Positions 1-11,428 of a stretch of DNA of 41,675 nucleotides are shown here, piece after piece. The notes below the pieces were generated by a model that was not told where the DNA came from, made no database searches, and saw only the letters and a program-made list of their open reading frames with translations. The stretch is from Diphasiastrum complanatum (taxonomy: Eukaryota > Streptophyta > Lycopodiopsida > Lycopodiales > Lycopodiaceae), in the NCBI GenBank assembly GCA_029204225.1, contig MU835125.1:1-41675 (forward strand), in the 5' to 3' direction. The position numbers were made by a program, and so were the translations under genes. Numbering within the stretch: the stretch's first letter is position 1; each line of letters starts with the position of its first letter.

Positions 1-128
1 AAAAAATACAGTAAATAAAAACATTGTGGCCTGGTTCACACGTGTGAAACTCCAGAACCAAAACTATTTACAATTTTAGCCAATTTAGGCCTCAAACTAG
101 CTAGGAAATGTTGACAATTTTCACACAG
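1..128 (-). repeat. Possible LTR relic
   Basis: A perfect CACACGTGTG palindrome lies at 37-46. It is followed by an order of short blocks (tatttacaa, tttagcc, ggcctc, then ttttcacac near 120-128) that resembles the right end of the element 5 LTRs at 33601-33693 and 38919-39008. The similarity is patchy and was judged by eye, so this is only a candidate decayed LTR edge. Confidence 0.25.
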
Positions 129-255
129 CTTACATAAACCTATGGCAAGTTAAAAGGCCTATGGCTACTCTTAGAAGGGTAATTTATATCTCTCACTTTC
201 TATTTATTCTAGTGCAAAAAAATTCTGGTCTTTCGTTTTTTATTATTTTTTCCCT

Positions 256-303
256 ATGAACCTAATCTCTTGGAATGTTAGAGGCTTGAATTCTCCTATT
301 CGA
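256..303 (+). mobile_element. Start of a LINE (L1-type) ORF2, fragment
   Basis: The frame opening at 256 begins MNLISWNVRGLNSPIR, the usual N-terminus of the apurinic-type endonuclease of plant L1-like retrotransposon ORF2 (the ISWNVRGL block includes the metal-site Asn). After about 16 residues the family resemblance stops; the frame ends at 501 without the later catalytic blocks. I see no reverse transcriptase downstream. It is most likely a broken LINE, with the remainder decayed somewhere in 304-1350. Confidence 0.5.
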
Positions 304-1973
304 TGCTCCTTCCTTTGCCATCATTTTGACACTTTGTTTCCACAAAATACCCATCACAATTTAAAATGTTCAACTCATTTTGTGTCGCAAGGTGTCTTTT
401 TGGACCATCCACAAATCCTTAACTCTAGTTTGTGCATTGACAATGATTGCATTGATAATCCACATGCCAACGAATATCAGTATCACAAACCACATATGTG
501 AATGCATTCTCCTTTGTTGTTCTTTCTTCTTCCACAGAAAACTAGGCTGCCACAAATGTGGAGATTATCTTATTGCAATGACCGACGTACCCTCATTCTT
601 GATCATGTCCCTAACAATTGTGTTTGCTTGGAAGAAGTTCAATCAACAGAATCGCTTTCCAACTACTTCACTTGTCTTTCCAAGACCCGCTTCACACTTT
701 TGTAAATCCACATCTATCAGTCATATGGATGGCGCCTTTATGATTAGCAGCAAAACCAAAAGTCCACCCTCTTCCATACATTGTGGACAACTAGTGGAAA
801 AAGAAAATTGGTTGTGGGCATGAATGCTTCGTTCCTTGTCTTCCAGACATTTGCAACAACACAACTATGTTTTTTCTTATGTTATTCATGAAAGATAAAA
901 AGTAGTATTGAATGCTCTTTTCCAAGGCAATGGAGTTGTTAAAATTCACTACTCTAGCTTGACTAGTTTTAGTCATATGACTTGTGATAGATAGTTAGAT
1001 TTCATGACAATAGGGGAAGAGTTAGAACTCAAATAAGGGCCCTTTGTCAAGATATTTTATTTGTACTTCTGCATGCCTTTCATGCTTAAGTGTCCCAATC
1101 ATGGTGTCCATTTGTGACGAACTGTAACAGTGGTTGACTGACCGAAATTGCTTTTGTGCCTTTCCAGGAAAATTTTGGTGGATTTCAAAAATCCTGCAGG
1201 GTGTGAAAGATTTGAGATGCCATTAAGATCCAAGACCTACAATATTGTATCTTGAGGCGATTAGAAACAAACGAGCTCACCAATCTTGCCAATGAAGAAA
1301 AGTCAGCATCTACACTAGAAAGTAAGATGCAAACTCATAATAGATCTTGATCACTCATTGACCAAAACATAAAGTACTATTTTTTAATGAACCATTAACA
1401 CTAAAGCTACTGTATGTCCACATGTAGTGGATCTGAAAATAGCATTATAAGTGATCATTCGATCGACACAAAAAATTGCAAGATATCAAAAGTATATGTG
1501 CAGCCAAATGGATATGTGAGAAAACCCAAGAGGACCCATGTATAAGCATTGAATGAAATAAGTAGAGAGAGAGATGTATATCCTCTCTTCCCATGAGGTT
1601 TACGACTCTTTTATATTACTTCCAAAACCTAAATTGGCCACAGGTCATTTTCTCCAATATGAAAAACCCTACTATTTTTAGGACTCTAGATTCAATGTTA
1701 CCCTACATCAAAATTTGAATAGATACTCAAACTCGAGGCTTCTACATCTATATTTTTTATTCAAATCTAGTAATTACATCATTAATGGTGTCCTCTTGGA
1801 TTGGTCATTGATCGTCGTACATTCATTTTCTTAATGATACAAATCGACTACGTGACAACAGTATTTTTTATGATCAAACGAGCAGAGAAGACAGACTCCG
1901 CATTATAGTCCGAAGAGGGCCAACGGATTACCTCAATGAACAAATGGAATATTATGCAAGATCTTGAATAAGA
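304..1973. other. No recognisable gene
   Basis: AT-rich DNA with only short chance frames. The part to about 1350 could be decayed LINE sequence continuing from 256, but no motif supports this. Around 1500-1710 there is a GA-rich and pyrimidine-rich patch with no paired repeat elsewhere in the window. No RNA gene or promoter can be supported. Confidence 0.4.
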
Positions 1974-2038
1974 TTGAGCTTGGTGCACATGCTACCTTTC
2001 ATCATCTGCATGGTTTTTATCATTCATACCTATGCATC

Positions 2039-2386
2039 TCATGCAAAGTATGTACATCCTTGCTTAAGTGGAATCTTGTTCATTACAGGATCAAGACAAC
2101 TGTATGCCTTCGTCCCTCTCATCATAACTGACAAGATGAACTTGATTGCTTTGGCATCAAGTTTTTCTTCGCTCCTCCTTTGACACATGTGCATAGGCCC
2201 TACATCCAAAGACACAGAAACTTGTCGATTTTTGGCTTCATTCTTGTGAATTCCTCTTTGAGAGTCACATTTGGAAACTGCAACTGTAGGACTTCTGTTT
2301 TGCAAGAATGTTGTCGCATTGCATGCATTCGACCAAAGAGAATTGGTGAAGCCCATTTGCTTCATTATGGAGTGTGCACTCTCCAT
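2039..2386 (-). pseudogene. copia integrase C-terminal fragment
   Basis: It matches the segment after the catalytic Glu: SIMKQMGFTNSLWSNACNAT then FLQNRSPT, the usual ARSMLK..LPxxFWxEAxxTAxYLxNRxPT block. After a damaged middle comes KLDAKAIKFILSVMMRGTKAY, corresponding to RRKLDxKAxKCIFLGYxxxxKAYR. Internal wording is scrambled, showing at least one frameshift. The frame ends near 2040, where recognisable copia sequence ends. Confidence 0.7.
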
Positions 2387-2410
2387 AATAATTCTGTTTT
2401 TTCCTTTTAG

Positions 2411-2596
2411 CTACATCATTACTGTGCGATGTGTGTGATTGTGTGAAGTTGTCTTTTGATGTCGTGTTTCCTTGCAAAAAGTCCTCAAATCATCAAATTT
2501 GTATCTGTCCCCTCTATCTGATCTGAGCACCTTGATGTGTGCATCCATTTGGTTCTCTACTAAAGGCTTAAACTCCTTGAAGCGAGCAAAAAGCAT
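2411..2596 (-). pseudogene. copia integrase core fragment
   Basis: The frame reads FKEFKPLVENQ then IKVLRSDRGDRYKF, the block around the second catalytic Asp of the copia integrase DDE triad (normally LRSDxGGEY; here Gly-Glu has become Gly-Asp-Arg). After about 45 codons the family sequence shifts frame. The first Asp and the final Glu are not in this frame. It continues in another frame into 2386-2039. Confidence 0.7.
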
Positions 2597-3012
2597 CAGA
2601 TTTCTTCTTCAAGAAATAAATCCATCTCGTCCTAGAGTAATCTTTATGAAAGTCATAAAATAAAAGGCTTTCCCATCGACATGGTCTTCCTTGGGCCGCA
2701 CAAGTCGCTGTGAATAAGTTCAAGCGATTTCTTAGCTCTTGTAGCTCCCCCCTTACTTGAATGTTTCTCTAATGATGCTTTCCCATAACACATCCTTCAC
2801 ATATGGCATGATGATCATCCTGTAGTGTCTGGTATTCATGTTACCAATCTTCAACTTCACCTTCAATCTTAAGCTCCCATAGTTTAAGTGACCAAGTCTT
2901 TTGTGCACAATTCAGATTGTGATGCTGTTGAGGTAGCCCAAACCATATACACCTAGATTTTGCCAGCATCCAACTTATAAAAGCCACAGTTACTAGTCTC
3001 GATAACCTTTCA

Positions 3013-3495
3013 CTACCACCTTATAGTTGTGGTCCAAATTCCTTCATTAGGCATCCATCCCTTGACAAACTCAACCTTGAGAGGGTGACTTGCCATCACA
3101 CCAACGGAAAGCAAACTCTTTTTGAGTCCAAGAACATAAAGCACATTAGGAATATTCTTGATCTTACCATCACAAAATTGTACAAGTACATTGTCGACAC
3201 CCTGTATTTGGCATTCCTCCTCATTGGCTTGTGTCACCTTGTCCCCATCATGGATTGGCGAGAATTTCTTAGACCAATTGCATTCCCAGTCATATGCCTT
3301 GTGGCATCTGAATCTATGAACCCATTTGGCACCATCATCAACCTGGGATGCCAATGCCGATGAGAAGACACTTGCCACATCATCTTCCCCATCATCTTTG
3401 GCGATGTTGCCTTGTTGCTTCACTTTTCCCGCCTTTATGTTTTTCTTTCTTCTTGTAACATTCACGTGCCCAATGACTTCTCTGCATTTTTGCAC
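3013..3495 (-). pseudogene. copia nucleocapsid-protease region, broken
   Basis: The 160-codon frame starts with a degraded zinc-knuckle stretch (KCREVIGHVNV, where CX2CX4HX4C is expected) and continues into the post-active-site half of a copia aspartic protease: HDGDKVTQANEE, then IKNIPNVLYV and LLSVGV, the normal bridge to the GAG-pre-integrase domain. The catalytic Asp-Ser/Thr-Gly triad is not readable; it would fall near the ECNWSKKF segment and has been lost. It is part of the fragment at 2039-3495 and is certainly inactive. Confidence 0.7.
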
Positions 3496-4913
3496 CTCAT
3501 AGACCAGCGCATTATTTCATGCTCATATACTCTATTTTCTATTAATCAAAGAGTGCAATTTTGTCCACACACAACTGTTGTCCATTTTGACTCTATGTAT
3601 GTTTTTGACCCAAGTTACGATCTCATTTCAATCAAAGATGCAACAATGACAGTTATCTACTATGTACATAGTGATTAAGCTTCAAAGCGATGGCTATCTA
3701 ATATAGGATGAATTAGGTAGTAGCAAATAATCTTTCTTAAATAGTAGCTCGCTTCTATAAAGACAAGACAAGTGTTTCAAAGCCAATGCTAGATAGATCG
3801 GTACAAATCATCTTGTGTACTCTGATCTTTTTCAAGGTCGCTTTTGCTTAATTTGAAGTACTCAATTTGTCTCATGTTAATGATGTATTTCACTTTTGTT
3901 TTTTTTTGCAATCACATTTTTTTGCTTCATCTTTTTTTGCTTGCTGACTGCGACACTACATATCCTTGTACATGTTTCTACTTCCTGTTGCCACTATCCA
4001 TTCTCTCTGTGTAGATCAATGCATAGACTTCCTACATAATATCAAAGCTTTGTCTATGACAACTCTATGTTTCATTCCCATTTCTAATAGTTTGTACCAT
4101 TTTGTTAAGGGACTTGACCTCGGTAAAATCAATAGTAATCATCTTCCTTGAAATTCGTCATTCAAGTAGCATATGCATCGTCACACAAACCAACACATAG
4201 AGGATTTAATTTGGATACTAAAATTGTGACAATTTGGGAAGCAATATTCTAGATGGTCATGATTTTCTTGTGAAAAATTGCCTACATTGGCAAATCTAGC
4301 CATGTAGAATATTGTATATTTTGTCAATATTTTTTGTTAGACACTTGAATGGCCAAATTGCCAATTGTCAATCCACAACTAATGTAGGTTGCCACGAGTC
4401 AAGAGGAGTGGTTGTGTCCATTTGGGTAGTGATTCCTACTTTTTGGGATCTAGACCATGATTTATGATGAGATTTGATTCCTACCATGCACCTACCAAGC
4501 ATGACTCTTGGATCATTTCCACGCTTTCCCTGAAGCACCCATGTCCCAGCAATAAAAGAACCGGGCAACAACGCCCCTTCACAACAGTTGCAGCCTAGCG
4601 CCGAGGGACCGACACTACTTTGGGCCATGGACCCTGTTGTGGGTATTTCCTGCACAATAATGAACAAGTGGGTCCTACCACTTGAAATATTGTTGGGCCA
4701 AGCCTTACCTAGTGGGCCCCGCCACAATGTAGTGCACAGTTAGATTAATAATAAGTGTGAGGGCACTGCATCTTGCGCGTGTAAGCCCAACCCAATGAGC
4801 ATGCAAATGCTTAGGTAGAACTTGAATAAAAGACTTGGGGCCTTAGTTAGAATAAATTAATTAAAACGCCCAAAGTCAAGTTCATAAGGTTCTAAGTTAA
4901 AAGAGAATCTCTC
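3496..4913. other. No recognisable gene
   Basis: 3496-4360 is AT-rich with T-runs near 3900-3950. 4380-4740 is more GC-rich and has a 119-codon minus-strand frame (4727-4368) of odd composition that resembles no family I know. From about 4750 the sequence may be the start of the LTR whose TATA box is at 5046, but its left edge is not visible. Confidence 0.35.
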
Positions 4914-4938
4914 AAACTCACATGAATCATGTGAGTTT
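4914..4938. repeat. 25-bp perfect palindrome
   Basis: The arms AAACTCACATGA and TCATGTGAGTTT are exact reverse complements around a single A. It lies about 110 bp upstream of the TATA box at 5046, in what is probably the U3 part of the 5' LTR of the deleted copia element, so it may be a regulatory palindrome or simply a stem-loop. Confidence 0.6.
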
Positions 4939-5045
4939 TGGCCCTTTTCCTAATGAACCATTAGATTGAAGTTCAATTAGTTTGAAGGGCTAGGATGCCA
5001 TTGTAAATAGGCCAATGAGAGCCAAGATGGCCCTCTCTCCTCAAC

Positions 5046-5052
5046 TATATAA
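5046..5052 (+). promoter_or_regulatory. TATA box of a probable LTR promoter
   Basis: TATATAA in the context caactatataaggagg. The sequence downstream has an AATAAAG at about 5090-5096 and then the long CT tract. This spacing suits the U3/R arrangement of an LTR, whose other end is defined by the primer-binding site at 5804. Confidence 0.5.
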
Positions 5053-5101
5053 GGAGGCCATTTCCCATTGTACATATCTTCATCTTTCTCAATAAAGCTC
5101 T

Positions 5102-5259
<158 letters not shown>

Positions 5260-5331
5260 AGGTTGATTGGTGCATAGCTATGGGTAGGCGCTCGAGCCCC
5301 TATAGCCCCAACCATCCTTGGTGAACTCTCT

Positions 5332-5480
<149 letters not shown>

Positions 5481-5599
5481 CTCCTCTCTCTAGACTCTCT
5501 CTCCTCTCTCCTCTCTCTCATCACTCCTTCCTCCCTATCTCCCTTCTCTCTCTCTTGCTATGCAGGTGTGCACGGGCGGCTCCCAGTGAACGGACCCCT

Positions 5600-5803
5600 A
5601 TACTACAACCGACTACAGCGTGTAAAGTCGGATTTCAGTTATGATCAATGCTCTGATTGACTATACTTGTTTTCTATCAAGCTGCTAAACTAGATCTTGT
5701 TTTCTGATGACTAGTATCTGATAGATTGTTTAACAAGCACACAATCAACCTTGTGGATCATTCAAAGATCCATTTATGGTCCTTAGTACTATACTTTTTA
5801 ACA
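5600..5803 (+). repeat. 5' LTR, 3' portion
   Basis: This stretch is repeated at about 7375-7576: both copies share long identical runs through tctatcaagctg, gattgtttaacaagcacac and the common end ttttaaca. The copy ends at 5803 directly before a tRNA-Met primer site. The left end of the LTR is not resolved; the TATA box at 5046 suggests an LTR of roughly 0.8-1 kb swollen by the CT tracts. Confidence 0.8.
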
Positions 5804-5817
5804 TGGTATCAGAGCCA
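5804..5817 (+). other. Primer-binding site (initiator tRNA-Met)
   Basis: TGGTATCAGAGCCA matches the complement of the 3' end of plant initiator tRNA-Met, the standard copia minus-strand primer site. It starts immediately after the LTR end (aaca, 5800-5803), which fixes the LTR boundary and the plus orientation. Confidence 0.9.
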
Positions 5818-6436
5818 AGTACAAGGCTATTGATCAGTGTTTGAAACTAATCCAGCTTTAGTAGGTTTTTGGTGCAAAAAACTAGTATTGGAAGGGCGAG
5901 CTGGTATCTTGGAATTGGTGAGGGGATTTGATTCCAAACTTTTTGTGGATCAAAATCCATACTGTTCACACGTGTGGGAAACTCTGAACCAGCATTTAAA
6001 CCCCATATTCATTGGATTACTGTAATTTCATTTGGTGTCAATTTGATGTAACTTTTGGTGCAAATCCTAGGATAAGCTACCAAGATCACTTGCCATTAAT
6101 TAGTTTTGGATTTGATTCATGATAACTAATCAATCTAGGCTGATATCATACTTTCTTAACGTGGAAACCAGGTCTAGAAAGTACATCAAAGTGAAATAGA
6201 GAGATAGAGTCATTCTATTGTTCAAAAATAGCCCAGATTGGCAAGATTTGCTTGAGAGTAGTTTTCACTTCATCTTATCTTCATTCCAACTTTGTGAGGG
6301 AGTGATAGAACTGTGATTACAAGTCCATCTGTTGGATTAGAACTCAACATTTGAGTGAAACACTGCAAGTTAAAAACCTTTGTGAGTTTCAAATTCAACC
6401 AAATCTATATCTTGTGTGTAGAATTTCACTAGTAAG

Positions 6437-6556
6437 ATGGGATCAGTGGGAGCCTACCTTCTAGAAGCTAGTCAGAGGTTAAATTCTACCAATTATGCTA
6501 TTTGGAAAGTAAGAATGGAGTCACTCATGGTGCTCCAGGATCTTATGAGTTTCTAA
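6437..6556 (+). pseudogene. gag N-terminus, truncated
   Basis: 39 codons beginning MGSVGAYLLEASQRLNSTNY and continuing AIWKVRMESL. This matches the gag start of element 5 (37584 leftward, MASMGGFLLEVGERLTSTNY), including the copia gag hallmark NYxxWxxxMESL. It stops at TAA 6554-6556, a few codons past the deletion joint that brings integrase sequence alongside. Only the extreme N-terminus remains, so no capsid can be made. Confidence 0.8.
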
Positions 6557-6559
6557 TAG

Positions 6560-7210
6560 ATGATGAAGATGTCGATTGACTTTTTTAGTTCTAATGGCAT
6601 AAAGAGGGAGTTGTCATGTCCATACACCCCTCAACAAATTGGAGTGAGTGAGAGAAGAAATAGATCTCTTCGTGAGTGTGCTAAGGCCTTAAGGCTAGAT
6701 GCTTCTCTATCCAAAACATTTTGGGGTGCAGCAATAACTTGTGCTAATTATTTGTGCAATAGATTGCCAAACCAAGCCATTGGAGGAATCACACCATTTG
6801 AAGCTCTATATGGAGAGAAGACCAATCTCAAGGATCTCAAAGTTTTTGGATCCACTTTCTATGTACACCAATCCTTGGATACGAGGAAGAAGGATGATGC
6901 AACATCCATCAAAGGCATCTTTGTGGGATATGGTGAGAATAGCAAAGGATATAGAGTCTTCAGTCCCATCAGTAGCAAGGTGATAGTGAGTAGAGATGTT
7001 ATTTTTGGTGAAGGACATGCTTGTGATTTGGATGATAATGCTACTCATAATCTTGATGCCAAGGATCATGCTAGGATGGACGAGGAGCTTCCAAGTGAAG
7101 AAGAACTTGAGGATCCACCTCAAGATGCAAGAACTCCAAGAACTCCAAGAAGATCTACAAGGGCAAGGACCGAGCCATTGAGGCTCACCTATGATGGTCA
7201 AGGTGATTAA
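6560..7210 (+). pseudogene. copia integrase C-terminal half
   Basis: 216 open codons. The catalytic Glu neighbourhood is present but altered (PQQIGVSERRNRSL for [14 protein letters not shown]), followed by the LPxxFWxxAxxTAxY block (residues about 55-68), TPFEALYGEKTN, the KVFGSTFYVH block, FVGYGENSKGYRVF and SRDVIF, then an acidic linker ending in a PRRSTRAR basic patch that normally precedes reverse transcriptase. The first two catalytic Asp residues are deleted, so it cannot integrate DNA. The frame stops at 7208-7210; about 35 more codons of the linker are readable before the LTR copy. Confidence 0.85.
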
Positions 7211-7374
7211 AGGGAAGGCTCATCATCTTTCACATCTTGTACCTTTCTTACTTCAATGTTAGATGAGCCAACATGCTATGAAGATGCTTGTAAATCTAAA
7301 CTCTCTATGTATGGTGATTGTGATTGATTCCAATGTAACTAAGCTTTGGCACACTTTAAACATTGTCTACATAC

Positions 7375-7576
7375 CGTACTACAGCCTCATTTTCACATGT
7401 GTGAAGTCGGATCTCAGTTTATGATCAATGATCTGAATGTCTCTACTTGTTTTCTATCAAGCTGTTAAACTAGATATTGTTTTCTGATTACTAGTATCTA
7501 ATAGATTGTTTAACAAGCACACAATCAACCTTGTGGATCATTCAAAGATCCATTTTTAGTACTGTACTTTTTAACA
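7375..7576 (+). repeat. 3' LTR fragment
   Basis: About 200 bp matching 5610-5803 with scattered differences, ending ttttaaca. It carries CACATGTGTG at about 7396-7405 where the 5' copy is shortened. No TATA box or CT tract is present on its left, and no polypurine tract is evident, so the 3' LTR has lost its U3 part, probably in the same deletion that removed pol. Confidence 0.75.
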
Positions 7577-10155
7577 TTTCTATCAAAAACATAAAAATAT
7601 TTCCAAATTACTTTCATCATGACAAGGTTTCCACACCACCCAATTTCTACAAAAAGCCAAAACCTTAGATCTATTCGTAGAACATTTCAAAATATGTTAA
7701 GTTTTTCATGATATCAAACTTAATAGAAATGGACATATTTGGCATTGGAGCTATTGCTCTATACAAACTGCATGTGTAACCAATGAGTTTTTAGCATCCA
7801 TTTATGCTAGGATATGTTCAAATAATGAATATATGATACGATCATAGTTAACAATACCCAAACATAAGTAATATCAAAAATATGTATTGGTATAGAAGAG
7901 ATGTCTTCGACCTGGTCTTTTATATTCAATAGGTCAATGTAAAATTTTGAAGCCTCGAATATGTTGAGAAAATTTGTGGAAAATAAAACTTCATTCAAGG
8001 GTTATTCTAGATGAAAAGGGTTGGCCCAAAGGCTTGTTAACAGATGGTTTCAGGAGAATGATCTAAAATTGACGCTCAAATCATAACTTGAAGATAGGAA
8101 TGTGCTTATTTTTCATGGAATCATAAACATGTACATTTTGTAGCTCACCATCTAGATGTATTACTTGTTGAAAATCTCTATATCGCCATTTAATGTCATG
8201 ACTAAAGTCTCTTCTTGAATCTCCTCCACTAGTATTGAAAGACCTTAAACAATCTATGTCATTCAAAAAACTTCACGAACCAAAAAGGGGTCTAGCAAAA
8301 TCAATTCCTACCATGGATAAATGATGTGAGTTAATCTTGGACTAAAAATTATTGGAATTGTACTAATATTTGAAGTATTAGAATCCCAACATTTCTAGTA
8401 CAAGCCAATGAGCTATATGTTAACCATCAAGATGGGTAACTTTGGTCATATACGAACCTAAAGGTCAAACCCAACAAATATTCTAAGACACTTTTAATCT
8501 CATTATTGATATGTGACAAACATGAAAATCCTCTATAGAATGCATTTGGATTATGCATCATGCGTGAAGTCAAAATGTAGTTACTTACGCAAGGATTTAT
8601 TTATGCCATTGACTTTTGAGCTTGATTATTATACAATTCTTGTGTGGAGGAGAATAGAAATCAATGTGTCTATGGGTACTATTGATTGTGTTTTTTGCAA
8701 TTAAGTACTATTTTTTATTTTTAAAAAGGACATTCTAGTTTAATTGAATATTTTAAAGTTGGGAGACATGGAAAAATTGCAACCCTCGATTATAAAGAAT
8801 TTGGCAATACTTGTTAAGTTTGGAAACTCAATTAACTATCATAGGTGAATGAAGTTTTAGTAATTGTCTAAAATCTTATTATTAGTTAGCATGATTCTTA
8901 TATGAAGAGACCTCATATTCAAAAAAATTGTTTACGTAATTAATGATAATAGTGTTGCATGTCTAACAACGACCAATGTTTGAAGTAACCTTGGCATGTA
9001 TGTGCTTTGATGACACTAGTAGGTATGTTTCAAAAAATTGTTGGAACCACAATAAGATTGAAAGAGGTGAGAGGTGGTAGCAGGGACACCCCAAAAAAGG
9101 AAATTCTCTTTCAAAGACCAATACTCTCTATCATCAGTCATCTAAGTTGCATAACTTGTAAATACATAGATTTACATTAGACACATACTTTCAAGACACA
9201 TGTCATATTGGGATAAAACCTTTTCATTGGGAGTTTAAAAAACTATTCATTTTCTCCCCATTGACATGACACCCTAGAAGTTTATGAGTATTCCATATTA
9301 TCCAGTTTCTATACAATTAAGAATGATATACCATGAACTTTTCTTGCATCCATTTCAAATCAAAGCTTTGGAGCGTGCTTCTAGAAAAGTTGTCATGATA
9401 TCTAGTTTCTTTTAAGTGCTTACAACCTTTCAAAGGTTATGCATAAGGCATCCTACAAGTATATAGTAAACTGATGATTGTATTAATGTGGAGACATTTT
9501 TCTATTTTTGGTATGAATTATGACCATCTATTGTATCTACTATTTTGCTTTCTAAAAAATCACAAATTCATTATCTGAGAAGCCGAACCCTCCATATGTT
9601 CCTATATGTGAAGATGGGTGTACTACTTGGACAAGGATTTCTTGCGAAGTTGATTATTTGTTGATCTTGCCAAGGTTTCCCTTTATTTAAAAAAAAAAGG
9701 TATATCAAGCTAATCTAAGGGAATTGCTCAATTTCTTGGTTGTAACTTGAAATTGCCAAATCACATTAACAATCATGCGTATCTCTAATGCCATATCTAG
9801 AGGACCAAATTTCTTAAAGATGTATTGATTAATTAGGCTCCATGACCAAAGTACAAGGTCCCTTTATTTTTTATTGCATATTATTCCTAAAGTTGTTATT
9901 TTACTTATTTTTAATCATTCATATGTTGGTTCTACTCAATTCTATCCTTGTTTTGTTTGTGATAATGGTACTCTTCAATCATGATATTGTTTACTTTGAT
10001 ATCCAGAATTATGGCAAGGTCAAAAGTATTTATTCTCTACACGATAGTCGTCGTACATATGTATAAGGTTCATAAAACCATCCAGTCTTTCCGAGCAAAA
10101 CAATGATATACTTTCTTTGACTTCAAGACTTGATAAATATATGATAACATCATTT
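7577..10155. other. No recognisable gene
   Basis: About 2.6 kb of AT-rich DNA. Only chance frames under 80 codons occur and none resembles a known family. No LTR pair, terminal inverted repeat, tRNA-like fold or microsatellite was seen. It is probably decayed intergenic sequence. Confidence 0.5.
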
Positions 10156-10302
10156 CTTTAAAATATAAAGTGGAGCTTATTGTTGATTCTTCCATTTGTT
10201 GCATGACATATTGCACAAATCTAGACATTCTTTAAAATAAAGTGGAGCTTATTGTTGATTCTTCCATTTGTTGCATGACATATTGCACAAATCTAGACAT
10301 AC
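10156..10302. repeat. Tandem duplication, about 74 bp x 2
   Basis: 10156-10229 (ctttaaaatataaagtgg... to ctagacatt) is followed directly by 10230-10302, which is the same sequence apart from a one- to two-base difference near its start. The near-identity implies a recent local duplication. Confidence 0.9.
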
Positions 10303-11428
10303 TTTTTTTCACATTTTGTTTGATGATGCCAACATTTTCTAGCATTGTTGGAGCCACAACATACTTATTTATAACAAAACGTGCTAAATTGCTCAAGGGA
10401 ACAAATGCATTTTCTCCAAATCACCATCTTACAATGGGAAGAGTTAATCTTCAAACAAACTTCATATGAATAATCATGAACTAGTTTCATCATATGTTGG
10501 AAGGCATTGCACAACTCTTAACATCTATTTTACAGGTTTCTGAGTTGATTCTGTTCTAAAGCACATCAATTATTGTTTAAAGAGCTATCTCACTACAATC
10601 TGGTGCCAGTGTTTGTTTGTGATACTTGAGGAGCAGCAGAATATCAAGTGCTGTATTGATGGTGCGTAGTCTTTGTTTTCTATTCATTCTAGTGCTCATT
10701 ATCTATGTGCTCATGGCAAATGTGCTCATGACATTTGCCATGGGCTCATGGCAAATGTCAAAAAATAACTCTTTCTACACCTAGGCCACTGCATACATGG
10801 CATCAGACCTGCCAAGCCGTATTGTCACAAATCAGATCTGCCACACGTGTTGCAACTTCGTTGACATCGTTGAGGTAATAAGATGGAAACGTATGTTCCT
10901 CTGTTAAGTTGAAGTACCATGGTGCACAAACAACAATAATGCTAAGAATTCTCAACTATGTATGAAATGTTTCATAAATTTGGATATGGGACAGTCCAGA
11001 ATTTATACAGTGTAAACAATTGCCTTTCAATTACCTCATAGGGTTGTTAGATTATATCCATCAGTCATAGAATTTTGCATTAAATCCTTTAGTTATGTGT
11101 ACCTTATGGACTTCTGTGACATAGTGCGTGTACTTTTTTTTTCTTTTGTAATCAATTTTCTTAACATTGAACTTTCTCCAGCTAAATTGGATATATCGGT
11201 GCTTGTGTTACCGAATATGTCAACAAGTTTTATAAGCTGCTATGTAATACCATGGCCTTTCCCGGATGGAACTCTATCTTGTTGTAGAACGAGCATATGC
11301 CATTATTTATACACCTGGCTGGCATCTGATTTCAACTGTTATTAGTGGGATGCATTTGAGGGTGCGTACTTCAGCAGTAGTGCCAACTGCAGCAAATTCT
11401 AACGCCAATTGAGAGGAATATTTGGCTC
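10303..11428. other. Intergenic DNA downstream of the MsrA-like gene
   Basis: No gene found. It contains the hairpin at 10730-10759 and a short GC-richer patch around 10790-10870 with CCACACGTGT. The part nearest 11428 is the probable 3' flank of the minus-strand MsrA-like gene; a minus-strand ATAAATAAT near 11305-11315 could serve polyadenylation, but this is weak. Confidence 0.4.
10730..10759. repeat. Perfect 13-bp-stem hairpin
   Basis: The arms gacatttgccatg (10730-10742) and catggcaaatgtc (10747-10759) are exact reverse complements around ggct. A third copy of the arm core (ctcatggcaaatgt) lies just upstream at about 10710-10723, so the motif is present three times in 50 bp. Confidence 0.8.

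Larger units (their letters stand above)
2039..3495 (-). mobile_element. Decayed Ty1/copia gag-pol fragment
   Basis: Reading leftward on the minus strand the pieces follow copia order: nucleocapsid/protease region (3495-3013), a broken GAG-pre-integrase and integrase start (about 3010-2600), integrase core (2596-2411) and integrase C-terminal part (2386-2039). Frames change several times and no reverse transcriptase or LTR is found on either side. The pieces resemble those of elements 1 and 2 at 14313-21840 (same protease-to-pre-integrase wording), so it is probably an old truncated copy of that clade in the opposite orientation. Confidence 0.8.

Noticed and set aside
4368-4727. 119-codon minus-strand frame
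   Set aside because: Open only because of local GC content; no motif and no matching neighbour.
10242-10469. 75-codon plus-strand frame
   Set aside because: Its start lies in the second copy of a recent tandem duplication, and the sequence has no family resemblance.
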